Assembly (NCBI GenBank): GCA_022709445.1
Contig: JAKLIU010000029.1
Span: 1-12,549 of the forward strand
Origin: Spirochaetota bacterium
Lineage (GTDB): Bacteria > Spirochaetota > Spirochaetia > Treponematales > UBA12059
Length of the DNA: 12,549 bases
Reading direction: 5' to 3'
The notes under the pieces were generated by a model. It did not search any database. It was not told the DNA's origin and saw only the letters and a program-made list of their open reading frames with translations. Each line of letters opens with the position of its first letter. Position 1 is the stretch's first letter. A program made the translations under genes and the position numbers. This document shows, in pieces, positions 1 through 6,349 of this stretch.

Positions 1-2136
1 CCGTACTACATCAAGAAAGCCTTCCCCGAGGTGGCGGAGTCCAGGCTCCTGCCGCTCGTGGTCAGCTTCAAGTTCGGAGACCGCAAGGCCCTCGAGCACT
101 TCACCGATTTCGGCGCGCGCCTGGGCATCGGCGAAGCCGAGGTGAAGGCCGCCTTCGAGACGGCCCTGGCCAGGCAGCGCGAATACTTCAAGCAGGCGCG
201 CATCATGGGCCAGGAGGCCCTCGACGAGGCGAAGAAGGCGGACCGGCCGGTGATCGCCGTGCTCGGCCGCCCGTACAACGCCTTCACCCCCGAGGCCAAC
301 ATGGGCATCCCGCGCAAGTTCACCACGCGCGGCTACTCGGTGATCCCCTTCGACATCCTGCCGTTCGAGGAAGAGGGCATCTTCCCGAACATGTACTGGT
401 ACTACGGCCAGCAGGACATGAAGGCCGCCGCGCTCCTCAAGGAGCACGACAACGTCTACGTGACCTTCATCACCAACTTCTCCTGCGCGCCCGACTCGTT
501 CATGCTGCACTACCTCAAGTGGACCATGGGCCAGAAGCCCTTCCTGGTCCTGGAGCTGGATTCGCACTCGGCGGACGCCGGCATCGACACGCGCGTCGAG
601 GCCTTCCTGGACATCCTGGACGGCTACCGCGCCAAGAAGGCGGAGATCGAGGCCGAGCGCTACGACAACGGCTGGAAGTTCGAGGTGGGCGGGGACGACG
701 ACCTGCGCGTGGTCAACCGCCTGTCGGGCGAGAAGGTGGCGGTGCGCAACAACAAGCGCGTGAAGCTCCTCCTGTCCAACATGGGCAACATAGCCACCGA
801 GTTCATGGGCGCCTGCCTGCGCGGCGTCGGCATCAACGCCGAGGCCCTGCCGGTGGCCACCAACAAGACCATCCAGGTGGCCCGCGCCCACGCTTCCGGC
901 AAGGAGTGCGTGCCCAGCCACCTGGTCCTCGGCTCCGCGCTCCAGTTCTTCGCCTCGGAGAAGTACCGCAAGGACGAGCTCTACCTGCTCTTCGTGCCCA
1001 TCACCACGGGTCCCTGCCGCACGGGCCAGTACTTCGTGTACTACCAGAACCTCTTCCGCGACCTCCGCATGGAGAACATCGTGGTGTTCACCCTGTCCGC
1101 GGACAATTCCTACACCGAGCTGGGGCCGCGCTTCGCCCGCGACATGTGGAAGGGCGTGGTGGTGTCCGACTACATGAAGGACATCGAGACCTCGCTCAAG
1201 GCCACCGCGGAGGATCCCGCCACCGCCCTGCAGGCCTTCGACCGGTCCTGGTACGCCATGATGGCGCAGGTGGAGAAGGATCCCGATTCCATGTGGCCGG
1301 AGCTCAGGCGCATCGCCGGGGACGTGAAGAAGATCCCGCTCAAGCGGAAGCTGGCCGACTGTCCCAAGGTGCTGGTGGTGGGCGAGATCTACGTACGGCG
1401 CGACGACTTCGCCGTGGGCGAGCTCATCGACCTGATGAGCGTGCGCGGCATAGCGGTCAAGGTGTCGGGCATCGGCGAGTGGATACACTACCTGGACTTC
1501 GTGCGGGAGTACGCCCTCAAGAAACTGTACCGCCTGCAGCCGCCGGTCCTGCGCTGGTTCGGCAAGCCGGCCAAGGGCCTGCTCAGGCTCTGGGTGGAGA
1601 TGAAGTGGAAGGCAGGCGTGGACCACAAGGTGAAGTCCATACTGGAGACGACCGGCCTGGTTCCCGAGGGCCCGCACGACATGCGCCGCATCATGGCCAA
1701 CACGGAGGAGCACTTCGTGAGCCACGAGCTCAACTCGGAGATCGCGGTCTCGTCCGGCGCGGCCGCGGTGGCCATGCAGGACGGCTATTCAGGCATCGTG
1801 AACATATCCCCCTTCGCCTGCCTCATCGGCCGCGTGATCGAGGGCCTGTTCGCTCCCTGGGCGCGCGACCGCAACTATCCCACCATATCGGTTGAGGTGG
1901 ACGGGAACCAGCTGCCGCCGAACATCGTCAACAAGCTGAACATCTTCATGGTCAACGTGCTGCGCTTCAAGGGCGACCGCGAGCTCTCCAGCCTGATCGA
2001 GGCGGCGGGCGACTCCACCGGCGACCTGTCCGGCGTGGAGCGCGGCGCGCACGCCGGCTGCTCCGACGGCATGGTGGACGGGAACCCCTGCGACCCGGTG
2101 TCCTGCGGCGACTGCGGCGGCTGCTGCGACAAGTAA
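1..2136 (+). CDS. 2-hydroxyacyl-CoA dehydratase activase-related protein, C-terminal part (5' truncated)
   Basis: The reading frame is open from the first base, so the true start lies upstream; 711 residues are visible. The family is the roughly 1400-residue proteins that join BadF/HgdC-type ATPase activase domains (N-terminal, not seen here) to a DUF2229/HgdB-like region. Activases of this kind reduce a dehydratase by ATP-driven electron transfer through an iron-sulphur cluster. Visible family motifs are AVLGRPYNAF (about residues 85-94), NFSCAPDSFMLHY (about 158-170), ELDSHSADAGIDTR (about 184-197), KECVPSH (about 301-307) and GPCRTGQYF (about 336-344), whose cysteines could ligate a cluster. 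The tail carries six cysteines in the last 26 residues (C-X9-C-X4-C-X2-C-X2-C-C). No dehydratase subunit gene is adjacent, so the partner and substrate are unknown. It suggests anaerobic metabolism. The family call is firm; the cellular role is not. The GTG at position 31 is only an internal codon. Confidence 0.88.
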   Translation, partial: PYYIKKAFPEVAESRLLPLVVSFKFGDRKALEHFTDFGARLGIGEAEVKAAFETALARQREYFKQARIMGQEALDEAKKADRPVIAVLGRPYNAFTPEANMGIPRKFTTRGYSVIPFDILPFEEEGIFPNMYWYYGQQDMKAAALLKEHDNVYVTFITNFSCAPDSFMLHYLKWTMGQKPFLVLELDSHSADAGIDTRVEAFLDILDGYRAKKAEIEAERYDNGWKFEVGGDDDLRVVNRLSGEKVAVRNNKRVKLLLSNMGNIATEFMGACLRGVGINAEALPVATNKTIQVARAHASGKECVPSHLVLGSALQFFASEKYRKDELYLLFVPITTGPCRTGQYFVYYQNLFRDLRMENIVVFTLSADNSYTELGPRFARDMWKGVVVSDYMKDIETSLKATAEDPATALQAFDRSWYAMMAQVEKDPDSMWPELRRIAGDVKKIPLKRKLADCPKVLVVGEIYVRRDDFAVGELIDLMSVRGIAVKVSGIGEWIHYLDFVREYALKKLYRLQPPVLRWFGKPAKGLLRLWVEMKWKAGVDHKVKSILETTGLVPEGPHDMRRIMANTEEHFVSHELNSEIAVSSGAAAVAMQDGYSGIVNISPFACLIGRVIEGLFAPWARDRNYPTISVEVDGNQLPPNIVNKLNIFMVNVLRFKGDRELSSLIEAAGDSTGDLSGVERGAHAGCSDGMVDGNPCDPVSCGDCGGCCDK

Positions 2137-2150
2137 GATACGCGACGACG

Positions 2151-2181
2151 AAAAAGGACGGCCGCCAGGCCGTCCTTTTTT
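2151..2181. terminator. Bidirectional intrinsic terminator
   Basis: A perfect 13-bp inverted repeat (arms 2151-2163 and 2168-2180, loop GCCA) has a GGACGGCC core flanked by A5 on the left and T6 on the right. Read rightwards it ends the dehydratase-activase gene 14 bases after its stop. Read leftwards the A-run becomes a U-run, and it ends the convergent small-gene cluster whose last stop is at 2207. Both uses fit the gene layout. Confidence 0.9.
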
Positions 2182-2206
2182 ATTCCTTGGTTTCTTGGCG
2201 GGTCGC

Positions 2207-2434
2207 TCAGCGCTCGTTGCCGCGCTTGAAGTTTCCGGTTGCCTTGGCCAGGAAGAGCTGCACCGCCATCGCGTCGCCCTTGGAAGCGATGGCCGCGAGA
2301 GCCGAGGCCTCCCGGGCGGGCAGGGTCGCCACGATCCTCCCGCCCCAAAACACGATGGCCGCGCCCCCGGACGTGATGCGGTACTCGAAGGGAGAGCCGT
2401 CCGCGAGCGCCCCGCGCGCGTCGGTCTTGCTCAC
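2207..2434 (-). CDS. Small conserved-looking protein of unknown function (75 aa)
   Basis: A 75-residue soluble protein with no signal peptide or membrane segment. Its middle reads like a short beta-hairpin (residues 16-38, EYRITSGGAAIVFWGGRIVATL). An alpha-helical stretch follows, then a basic end, AKATGNFKRGNER. I have the impression that a similar ending occurs in small proteins of other anaerobes, but I cannot name a family. The start is GTG, and its GTGA overlaps the TGA stop of the membrane-protein gene upstream. A GGAGA sequence directly abuts the start, too close for normal use, so translation is probably coupled to the preceding gene. It is the last gene of a three-gene minus-strand unit and is followed by the shared terminator. 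The coding call is supported by the overlap pattern and by its order with its neighbours; the function is unknown. Confidence 0.7.
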   Translation of the reverse strand: MSKTDARGALADGSPFEYRITSGGAAIVFWGGRIVATLPAREASALAAIASKGDAMAVQLFLAKATGNFKRGNER

Positions 2435-2790
2435 TCTCCGGCGGTCGCGGCGCTCGAGGCGTCCGGGTGGGTATACTCGGCCTTCACCCCGGCCCAGGCC
2501 CAGGTGGAGACGGCCAGCCCGATCGCCAGCGCTCCCAGCACGACGACCGGCACGAAGGCGGGACCCGGCCGCCTTCGCACCAGGCGAGCCCGCAGCGTGC
2601 AGGTAATTCCGGCAAGCAGCGCGCAGGCGAAGGTCGCTCCCGGCGCGAAGGTGCAGAGCGAGGAGTAGCCCAGGATGTTCGGCCATGACGCCGAGGGCCA
2701 GGGAAGCAGCGTGGCCACGGCCGCCAGGGTGAAGAGCTTGGTGAGGGCCAGGAGGGGCGCGTAGGCCGGGCCGTAGTCGACCTTGCTCAT
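2431..2790 (-). CDS. Small integral membrane protein of unknown function (119 aa)
   Basis: A hydrophobic 119-residue protein with three likely membrane helices at about residues 11-30, 42-66 and 78-101. The second and third are separated by an arginine-rich loop (RARLVRRR, 67-74), which the positive-inside rule places in the cytoplasm. The C-terminal tail is short, polar and alanine-rich. No known motif is recognised. The ATG is within an ATGA overlap with the stop of the upstream CoA-binding-protein gene. Its own TGA overlaps the GTG of the downstream 75-residue gene, so the three proteins are probably made in step. A joint role for the trio, for example anchoring the CoA-binding protein to the membrane, is only speculation. 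Confidence 0.75.
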   Translation of the reverse strand: MSKVDYGPAYAPLLALTKLFTLAAVATLLPWPSASWPNILGYSSLCTFAPGATFACALLAGITCTLRARLVRRRPGPAFVPVVVLGALAIGLAVSTWAWAGVKAEYTHPDASSAATAGE

Positions 2791-3230
2791 CGCGCGGCGT
2801 CCGTGCGCTCCACGCCGGAGAGCCAGCCGTGGAAGCGGTGCATGCCCTTTCCAAGGGACATCAGGGGACAGGCGACGGCCGTCCGCATGCCCAGGCGTTC
2901 GCACTCCGCCAGCAGGGCGGCGTCCGCCGACAGCTTTGAGTTGAACAGGACGCGCTTGACGCCCCGGGCAGCAAGTTTCGCGGGCAAGCCTTCGTTCCTG
3001 GCCTTGGAGGTCAGCACGTAGGCCAGTTCCGGCCTGGCCGGGACCTCGTCCATGCCGGCGAACACCTTCACGTCGAAGCTGCCCTGGTTGGGATTGACGG
3101 GGAACACCCTGGTCCCGCGGGACTCGAAGGCCTCGCGCACGGCCGTGCAGTAGGCCAGGTTTTTCCGCGAATAGCCGATGAACAGGACTTCGTCCGCCTT
3201 GAAGAACGACGCCGGAATCTTGATTGCCAT
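2787..3230 (-). CDS. CoA-binding domain protein (YccU/CoA_binding_2-like)
   Basis: A 147-residue single-domain Rossmann-type protein. The N-terminal EVLFIGYSRKN (about residues 14-24) matches the nucleotide-binding first strand and glycine turn of the CoA_binding_2 family. The following helix and strand end in VFPVNPNQG (about 43-51), the family's typical V-x-PVNP signature. The length is close to the usual 135-150. Members are thought to bind CoA or a related nucleotide; most have no defined reaction. The chosen ATG has AAGGAG (3236-3241) six bases upstream; the frame stays open further upstream but lacks a comparable site. This is the first gene of the three-gene minus-strand unit, and its stop overlaps the next start as ATGA. 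Its physiological role is unknown. Confidence 0.82.
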   Translation of the reverse strand: MAIKIPASFFKADEVLFIGYSRKNLAYCTAVREAFESRGTRVFPVNPNQGSFDVKVFAGMDEVPARPELAYVLTSKARNEGLPAKLAARGVKRVLFNSKLSADAALLAECERLGMRTAVACPLMSLGKGMHRFHGWLSGVERTDAAR

Positions 3231-3241
3231 GCTGTCTCCTT

Positions 3242-3292
3242 GCTCCCGGGCCCTGCCCGGGCCGAGCCACGGCCGCCGAAGCCGACCGCGGC
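3242..3292 (-). other. Two stem-loops in the leader of the CoA-binding-protein gene
   Basis: On the minus strand, two hairpins lie back to back just before the ribosome binding site. The outer one (3266-3292) has 12-base arms around a 3-base loop, with two G-U pairs and one mismatch. The inner one (3242-3267) pairs GCTC and CCGGGC with GCCCGG and GAGC around a short bulge, and ends directly beside AAGGAG. They share two bases, so one must be trimmed if both form. In DNA this GC-rich, chance hairpins are common. A regulatory role is only a possibility. Confidence 0.3.
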
Positions 3293-3335
3293 ATGAACCG
3301 GATGTGTCCCTGCCATGCGGCACGGGACGGTACCG

Positions 3336-3365
3336 ATCATCGACCTTCGGTGCCCGCGTCGTCAA
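3336..3365 (-). promoter_or_regulatory. Candidate sigma-70-type promoter for the three-gene cluster
   Basis: On the minus strand, a -35 of TTGACG (3360-3365, five of six matches) is followed after 18 bases by a -10 of GATGAT (3336-3341, four of six). Transcription would begin near 3329, giving a leader of about 100 bases before the ATG at 3230. The match is good for GC-rich DNA but unproven. Confidence 0.35.
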
Positions 3366-3377
3366 GCGGTCGGCCGG

Positions 3378-3406
3378 CTGTCCGGTCGGGCGCAAACGGG
3401 TATACT
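3378..3406 (+). promoter_or_regulatory. Candidate promoter for mgsA
   Basis: A TATACT -10 (3401-3406, five of six matches) stands out in otherwise GC-rich sequence 21 bases before the mgsA start. The -35 region at 17-base spacing (CTGTCC, 3378-3383) is weak, with three matches, so an activator or a different sigma factor may be involved. It lies back to back with the minus-strand candidate, as expected for divergent genes. Confidence 0.35.
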
Positions 3407-3427
3407 GGGGTCGACCGGAGGTTCCCG

Positions 3428-3895
3428 ATGGACGCGATCAAGAGGATAGCGCTGGTGGCGCACGACAACCGCAAGCAACACATGGTGGAGTGGGTGGAAT
3501 ACAACTGGGGCACCCTGCTCAAGCACCGCCTGGTCTGCACCGGGACCACCGGCCGCCTGGTGGAGGAGACCATCCGCCGCAAGGCCGGGGACGACTACCC
3601 CGGGGATTTCTTCATCCGGAAGCTCAAGTCCGGTCCCCTGGGCGGCGACCAGCAGCTGGGAGCCCTCATCGCCGACGGCGAGATAGACGCCATCATCTTC
3701 TTCTGGGACCCCATGTCCCCCCATCCCCACGACGTGGACGTGAAGGCCCTCCTGCGCATTTCCGTGCTCTACAACCTGCCCATAGCCTGCAACCGCTCGT
3801 CGGCGGATTTCATCATTTCCAGCCCCCTCCTGGCCAAGCCCTACGAGCCGGTCATGACCGACTACGGCGCCTACATCGAGCGGGAGCTGCCCTGA
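3428..3895 (+). CDS. mgsA: Methylglyoxal synthase
   Basis: A 155-residue cytoplasmic enzyme that converts dihydroxyacetone phosphate to methylglyoxal and phosphate. This bypass of lower glycolysis relieves sugar-phosphate build-up. All main family motifs are present: ALVAHD with His12 (E. coli His19), TGTTGRL (38-44, phosphate binding), GGDQQ with Asp74 (E. coli Asp71, the catalytic base), FFWDP with Asp94, and PHDVDVKALLR with His101 and Asp104 (E. coli His98 and Asp101). Compared with the E. coli enzyme it carries about ten extra residues between TGTTG and GGDQQ. The ATG has GGAGG (3417-3421) six bases upstream; longer in-frame starts have no such support. It appears to be a single-gene unit, divergent from the CoA-binding cluster. 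No convincing terminator follows it, so some read-through into the lipoprotein gene is possible. Confidence 0.96.
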   Translation: MDAIKRIALVAHDNRKQHMVEWVEYNWGTLLKHRLVCTGTTGRLVEETIRRKAGDDYPGDFFIRKLKSGPLGGDQQLGALIADGEIDAIIFFWDPMSPHPHDVDVKALLRISVLYNLPIACNRSSADFIISSPLLAKPYEPVMTDYGAYIERELP

Positions 3896-3990
3896 CGGGC
3901 CGCGCCGGGACTGGTTTTTCCCGCTTCGCGCGATAGAATCACTGACGGCACCCCGCGCCCAGCCGGGGCCATTCCCCTCCCGGAGGATCC

Positions 3991-6291
3991 ATGAAGTCAT
4001 TGCGCGCTTTCGCATCGCTCTCCGCAGCCCTGGTGCTGTCCGTATCCTGCCAGGCTCCGTTCATGGGCGACCGGCCCGCGGCCTCGCTGAGCGTCACGGT
4101 CAGCCTGCCGGAGGCGCGTTCCGCCGCGGCGGGCTCGGAGGCTGAGCGGACCCTGTACCGGGAGATCGCGCTCGCCGAGGCCGGCACGTCGGCCCGTTTC
4201 CTCGACCCGAACGCCACTTTCGTGAGCCTGGAGATCTCGGGCGGGCAGCTGGAGAGCCCGATACTCCGCACGGCCAGCTTCGGGACCGGTTCCCGCACGG
4301 CCACGCTTGAGGCCGACGGTCTTCTGGCGGGGCTGGAGTACCAGGTGACGCTGCTCGCCCTGGACACGGAGGGCGGCACGCAGCTCTGCCACGGCACGGC
4401 GACCGTGATACCGGGAATCGGGGCCAACTCGGTGGCCATAGGCGTCATCCCGGATTCGCCCCTGCCGCTGGTTCCCGGCCCGACGACGACGCCCCTGGTC
4501 GAGAGCTTCGCCATCTACAGGACGACCCTGCCTGCCGCCTACACCTACTACGCGTCGCACCGGGAGGACGGGGAGCAACGCCACCCCCTCTACGGGATCT
4601 ACGGCCCGGACGGCAGGCCGGTTCCCTTCGACAACAATCCGGCCAGCCCCAGTTACGGAAGGTTCGTCGCCGCCGTTCCCGGCGACTACTACCTGGCCGT
4701 CGAGCAGCTCGGACCCTCCGGTTTCTACACCGGGGTGGACATCGTCTCCGGACAGAGCGAGCCCTACCGCGTCCAGGGAGGCGTGGCGGTCATCGACGGC
4801 CGGTACGTCCGGGATTCCAGGCTCCCGCTGGTCCTCGACTTCGATTTTCCCGTGCGAACCGTGCCCGCGACCTCCAACCTCGGCGAGCCCGACCAGAATG
4901 TCTCGATAACCGGTTCACGCGTTACGGTCAGCTCATCGCTCCCCGGCGGCTTCACCCCGCAGATCACCGCCCAGTCGGGTTCGTCCATGATCGAGGTGGT
5001 CGACGACGTCCTGGGGATCTCCCGGTCCTACAACTTCGACCGCGGCCTGTTCAAGAAATTTTTCTACGTCAGGTCCGGCGGCGTGTCGACGACGGAAGGC
5101 ACGATAGTCGCCCCGTGCGGGAAACTGTCCGACGCGGTCAGCCTGGCCGTCGCGGAAGGCGACGATGTCTCGGCGGTGGTCATCGCGTCCGGCACCTCCA
5201 CCGTGGAGACGGTAGACGCGACCATCTTGAACAACAACGCGATCGTGGTGGGCGGCTGCACCCAGGAGTCCGGTTTCTGGAGCCGGGACTTCGGCGCGCC
5301 CCGGAGCGTGGTCAACTTCCCGCCCTTGAACGCTCTCAGTTTCAGCGGGGTGAACTCGAACACGGTGGTAACCGGCGTCGACATCCGCCGGGCCGGCTAC
5401 ACGGGGGCCGCCGCCTATGCCTTGGTGACGTACTCGAGTTCGTCCAGCGCCGTGCTCTACGACTGCGGCGTCGTTGCCGCCGGTTTCAGCACCAGCCTCG
5501 CGAACATGGACTTCGGGGTGATTACTTCGGGTGCCACATCCACGCCCTTCATCAGGGCCTGCCGGGTGGAATACGGTGCCATCACCCTGACCGCCGGCTC
5601 ACTGGTATCCGCCGCCGCGTACGGCATCCGGGCTGACGGTGCGGTCACGGTGGTATCCAGCGTGGTGCGCGGCGGATCGATCGCCTGGAGCGGCACCCCG
5701 CCATCCGGCTCGTACCGGACCGTCGGCATCGGCGCCCAGCTGAGCGTGATCGGCACCACCAACGTCATCGCCTCCACGGTGTACGGCGGGAGCCTGGGCT
5801 TTCCCGACAGCGGCTCCATCTTCACCTACAACCTTGCCCTGAGCGTGGGTTCGGTGGCCGTCGAGAACGTCTGGCTGTACAACTCCATCTTCCTGGTGGA
5901 TCAGGCAGGCGACTACGAGTACAACCATGCCTACTACACGCCGTCGAACAATTCAGTTACCGATACAGGCGGCGGGATCGTGAGCTGTTCCTTCACCGGG
6001 GTCGAGACCATCATGTGGCTGCAGGGAACGTGGGTGGACAGCGGTACGCTCAACAACTACGGAAGGGTGGGCAACACCGCCTACACCAACTCCATTCACG
6101 GATTCGGCTCATTCGCGGCGGGCGACTACCGGCTGACGGCCGGCTCCCCTTCCTTCCTGCGGAGCGGTGGGTTGGATCTCCAGGCTAGCCCGCTAGGTCC
6201 GATCCTCGTGAGTACTGCGATCTATGATATCCTAGGTAACCAAAGGGATATCGACAGCTTCTGGTCCGTCGGCGCGTACGAGTATCCCTGA
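3991..6291 (+). CDS. Large surface lipoprotein with predicted parallel beta-helix and choice-of-anchor-Q-like end
   Basis: A 766-residue protein with a lipoprotein signal peptide: KSLR, then a hydrophobic stretch, then LSVSC with the acylated Cys at 20. The -3 residue is Ser rather than Leu, a loose lipobox of the kind seen in spirochaetes. Residues about 30-165 look like a beta-sandwich of the type common at the start of spirochaetal lipoproteins. Residues about 360-700 are rich in short beta strands, Ser, Thr, Gly and Asn, with VVIASGT, VTGVDIRRAGY and VSSVVRGGS turns typical of right-handed beta-helices. The end (GDYRLTAGSPSF, then DILGNQRDID, then VGAYEY) matches the choice-of-anchor-Q signature. 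The start has GGAGG (3982-3986) well placed. TAGAAT at 3934-3939 is a possible -10 without a clear -35. It may be an adhesin, a polysaccharide-binding protein or a structural surface protein; no catalytic motif is seen. Codon use changes near the 3' end (6184-6250). Confidence 0.85.
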   Translation: MKSLRAFASLSAALVLSVSCQAPFMGDRPAASLSVTVSLPEARSAAAGSEAERTLYREIALAEAGTSARFLDPNATFVSLEISGGQLESPILRTASFGTGSRTATLEADGLLAGLEYQVTLLALDTEGGTQLCHGTATVIPGIGANSVAIGVIPDSPLPLVPGPTTTPLVESFAIYRTTLPAAYTYYASHREDGEQRHPLYGIYGPDGRPVPFDNNPASPSYGRFVAAVPGDYYLAVEQLGPSGFYTGVDIVSGQSEPYRVQGGVAVIDGRYVRDSRLPLVLDFDFPVRTVPATSNLGEPDQNVSITGSRVTVSSSLPGGFTPQITAQSGSSMIEVVDDVLGISRSYNFDRGLFKKFFYVRSGGVSTTEGTIVAPCGKLSDAVSLAVAEGDDVSAVVIASGTSTVETVDATILNNNAIVVGGCTQESGFWSRDFGAPRSVVNFPPLNALSFSGVNSNTVVTGVDIRRAGYTGAAAYALVTYSSSSSAVLYDCGVVAAGFSTSLANMDFGVITSGATSTPFIRACRVEYGAITLTAGSLVSAAAYGIRADGAVTVVSSVVRGGSIAWSGTPPSGSYRTVGIGAQLSVIGTTNVIASTVYGGSLGFPDSGSIFTYNLALSVGSVAVENVWLYNSIFLVDQAGDYEYNHAYYTPSNNSVTDTGGGIVSCSFTGVETIMWLQGTWVDSGTLNNYGRVGNTAYTNSIHGFGSFAAGDYRLTAGSPSFLRSGGLDLQASPLGPILVSTAIYDILGNQRDIDSFWSVGAYEYP

Positions 6292-6301
6292 TCCGGCCGG
6301 G

Positions 6302-6322
6302 AGCGCGGGAAACATCCGCGCT
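6302..6322 (+). terminator. Possible weak terminator after the lipoprotein gene
   Basis: A 7-bp GC-rich stem (AGCGCGG at 6302-6308 with CCGCGCT at 6316-6322) and a 7-base loop lie 10 bases after the lipoprotein stop. There is only a broken T-run (CGTTTTCC, from 6330) further on. It sits between two convergent genes, where a terminator is expected, but the tail is poor. Confidence 0.35.
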
Positions 6323-6349
6323 TCCGCATCGTTTTCCTTGCCGCGGCCC

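Noticed and set aside
519..1895. Long plus-strand reading frame overlapping the dehydratase-activase gene
   Set aside because: Its product is a low-complexity mix of Arg, Gly, Pro and His typical of a shifted frame in GC-rich DNA, and the other frame has clear family motifs.
2472..2477. TATACT resembling a -10 element
   Set aside because: It is inside the membrane-protein coding region, and no gene start on that strand follows.
2207..2854. 215-residue minus-strand frame covering two small genes
   Set aside because: Only its last 75 codons look coding. The upstream part overlaps the membrane protein gene in another frame and is Arg/Pro/Ala-rich.
3906..3923. Possible terminator after mgsA (CGGGA / TCCCG)
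   Set aside because: The stem is only 5 bp and the T-run is inside the loop, not after the stem.
3934..3939. TAGAAT as a -10 for the lipoprotein gene
   Set aside because: A fair -10 match, but no -35 worth naming at 16-18 bases upstream, so it is mentioned only in the gene entry.
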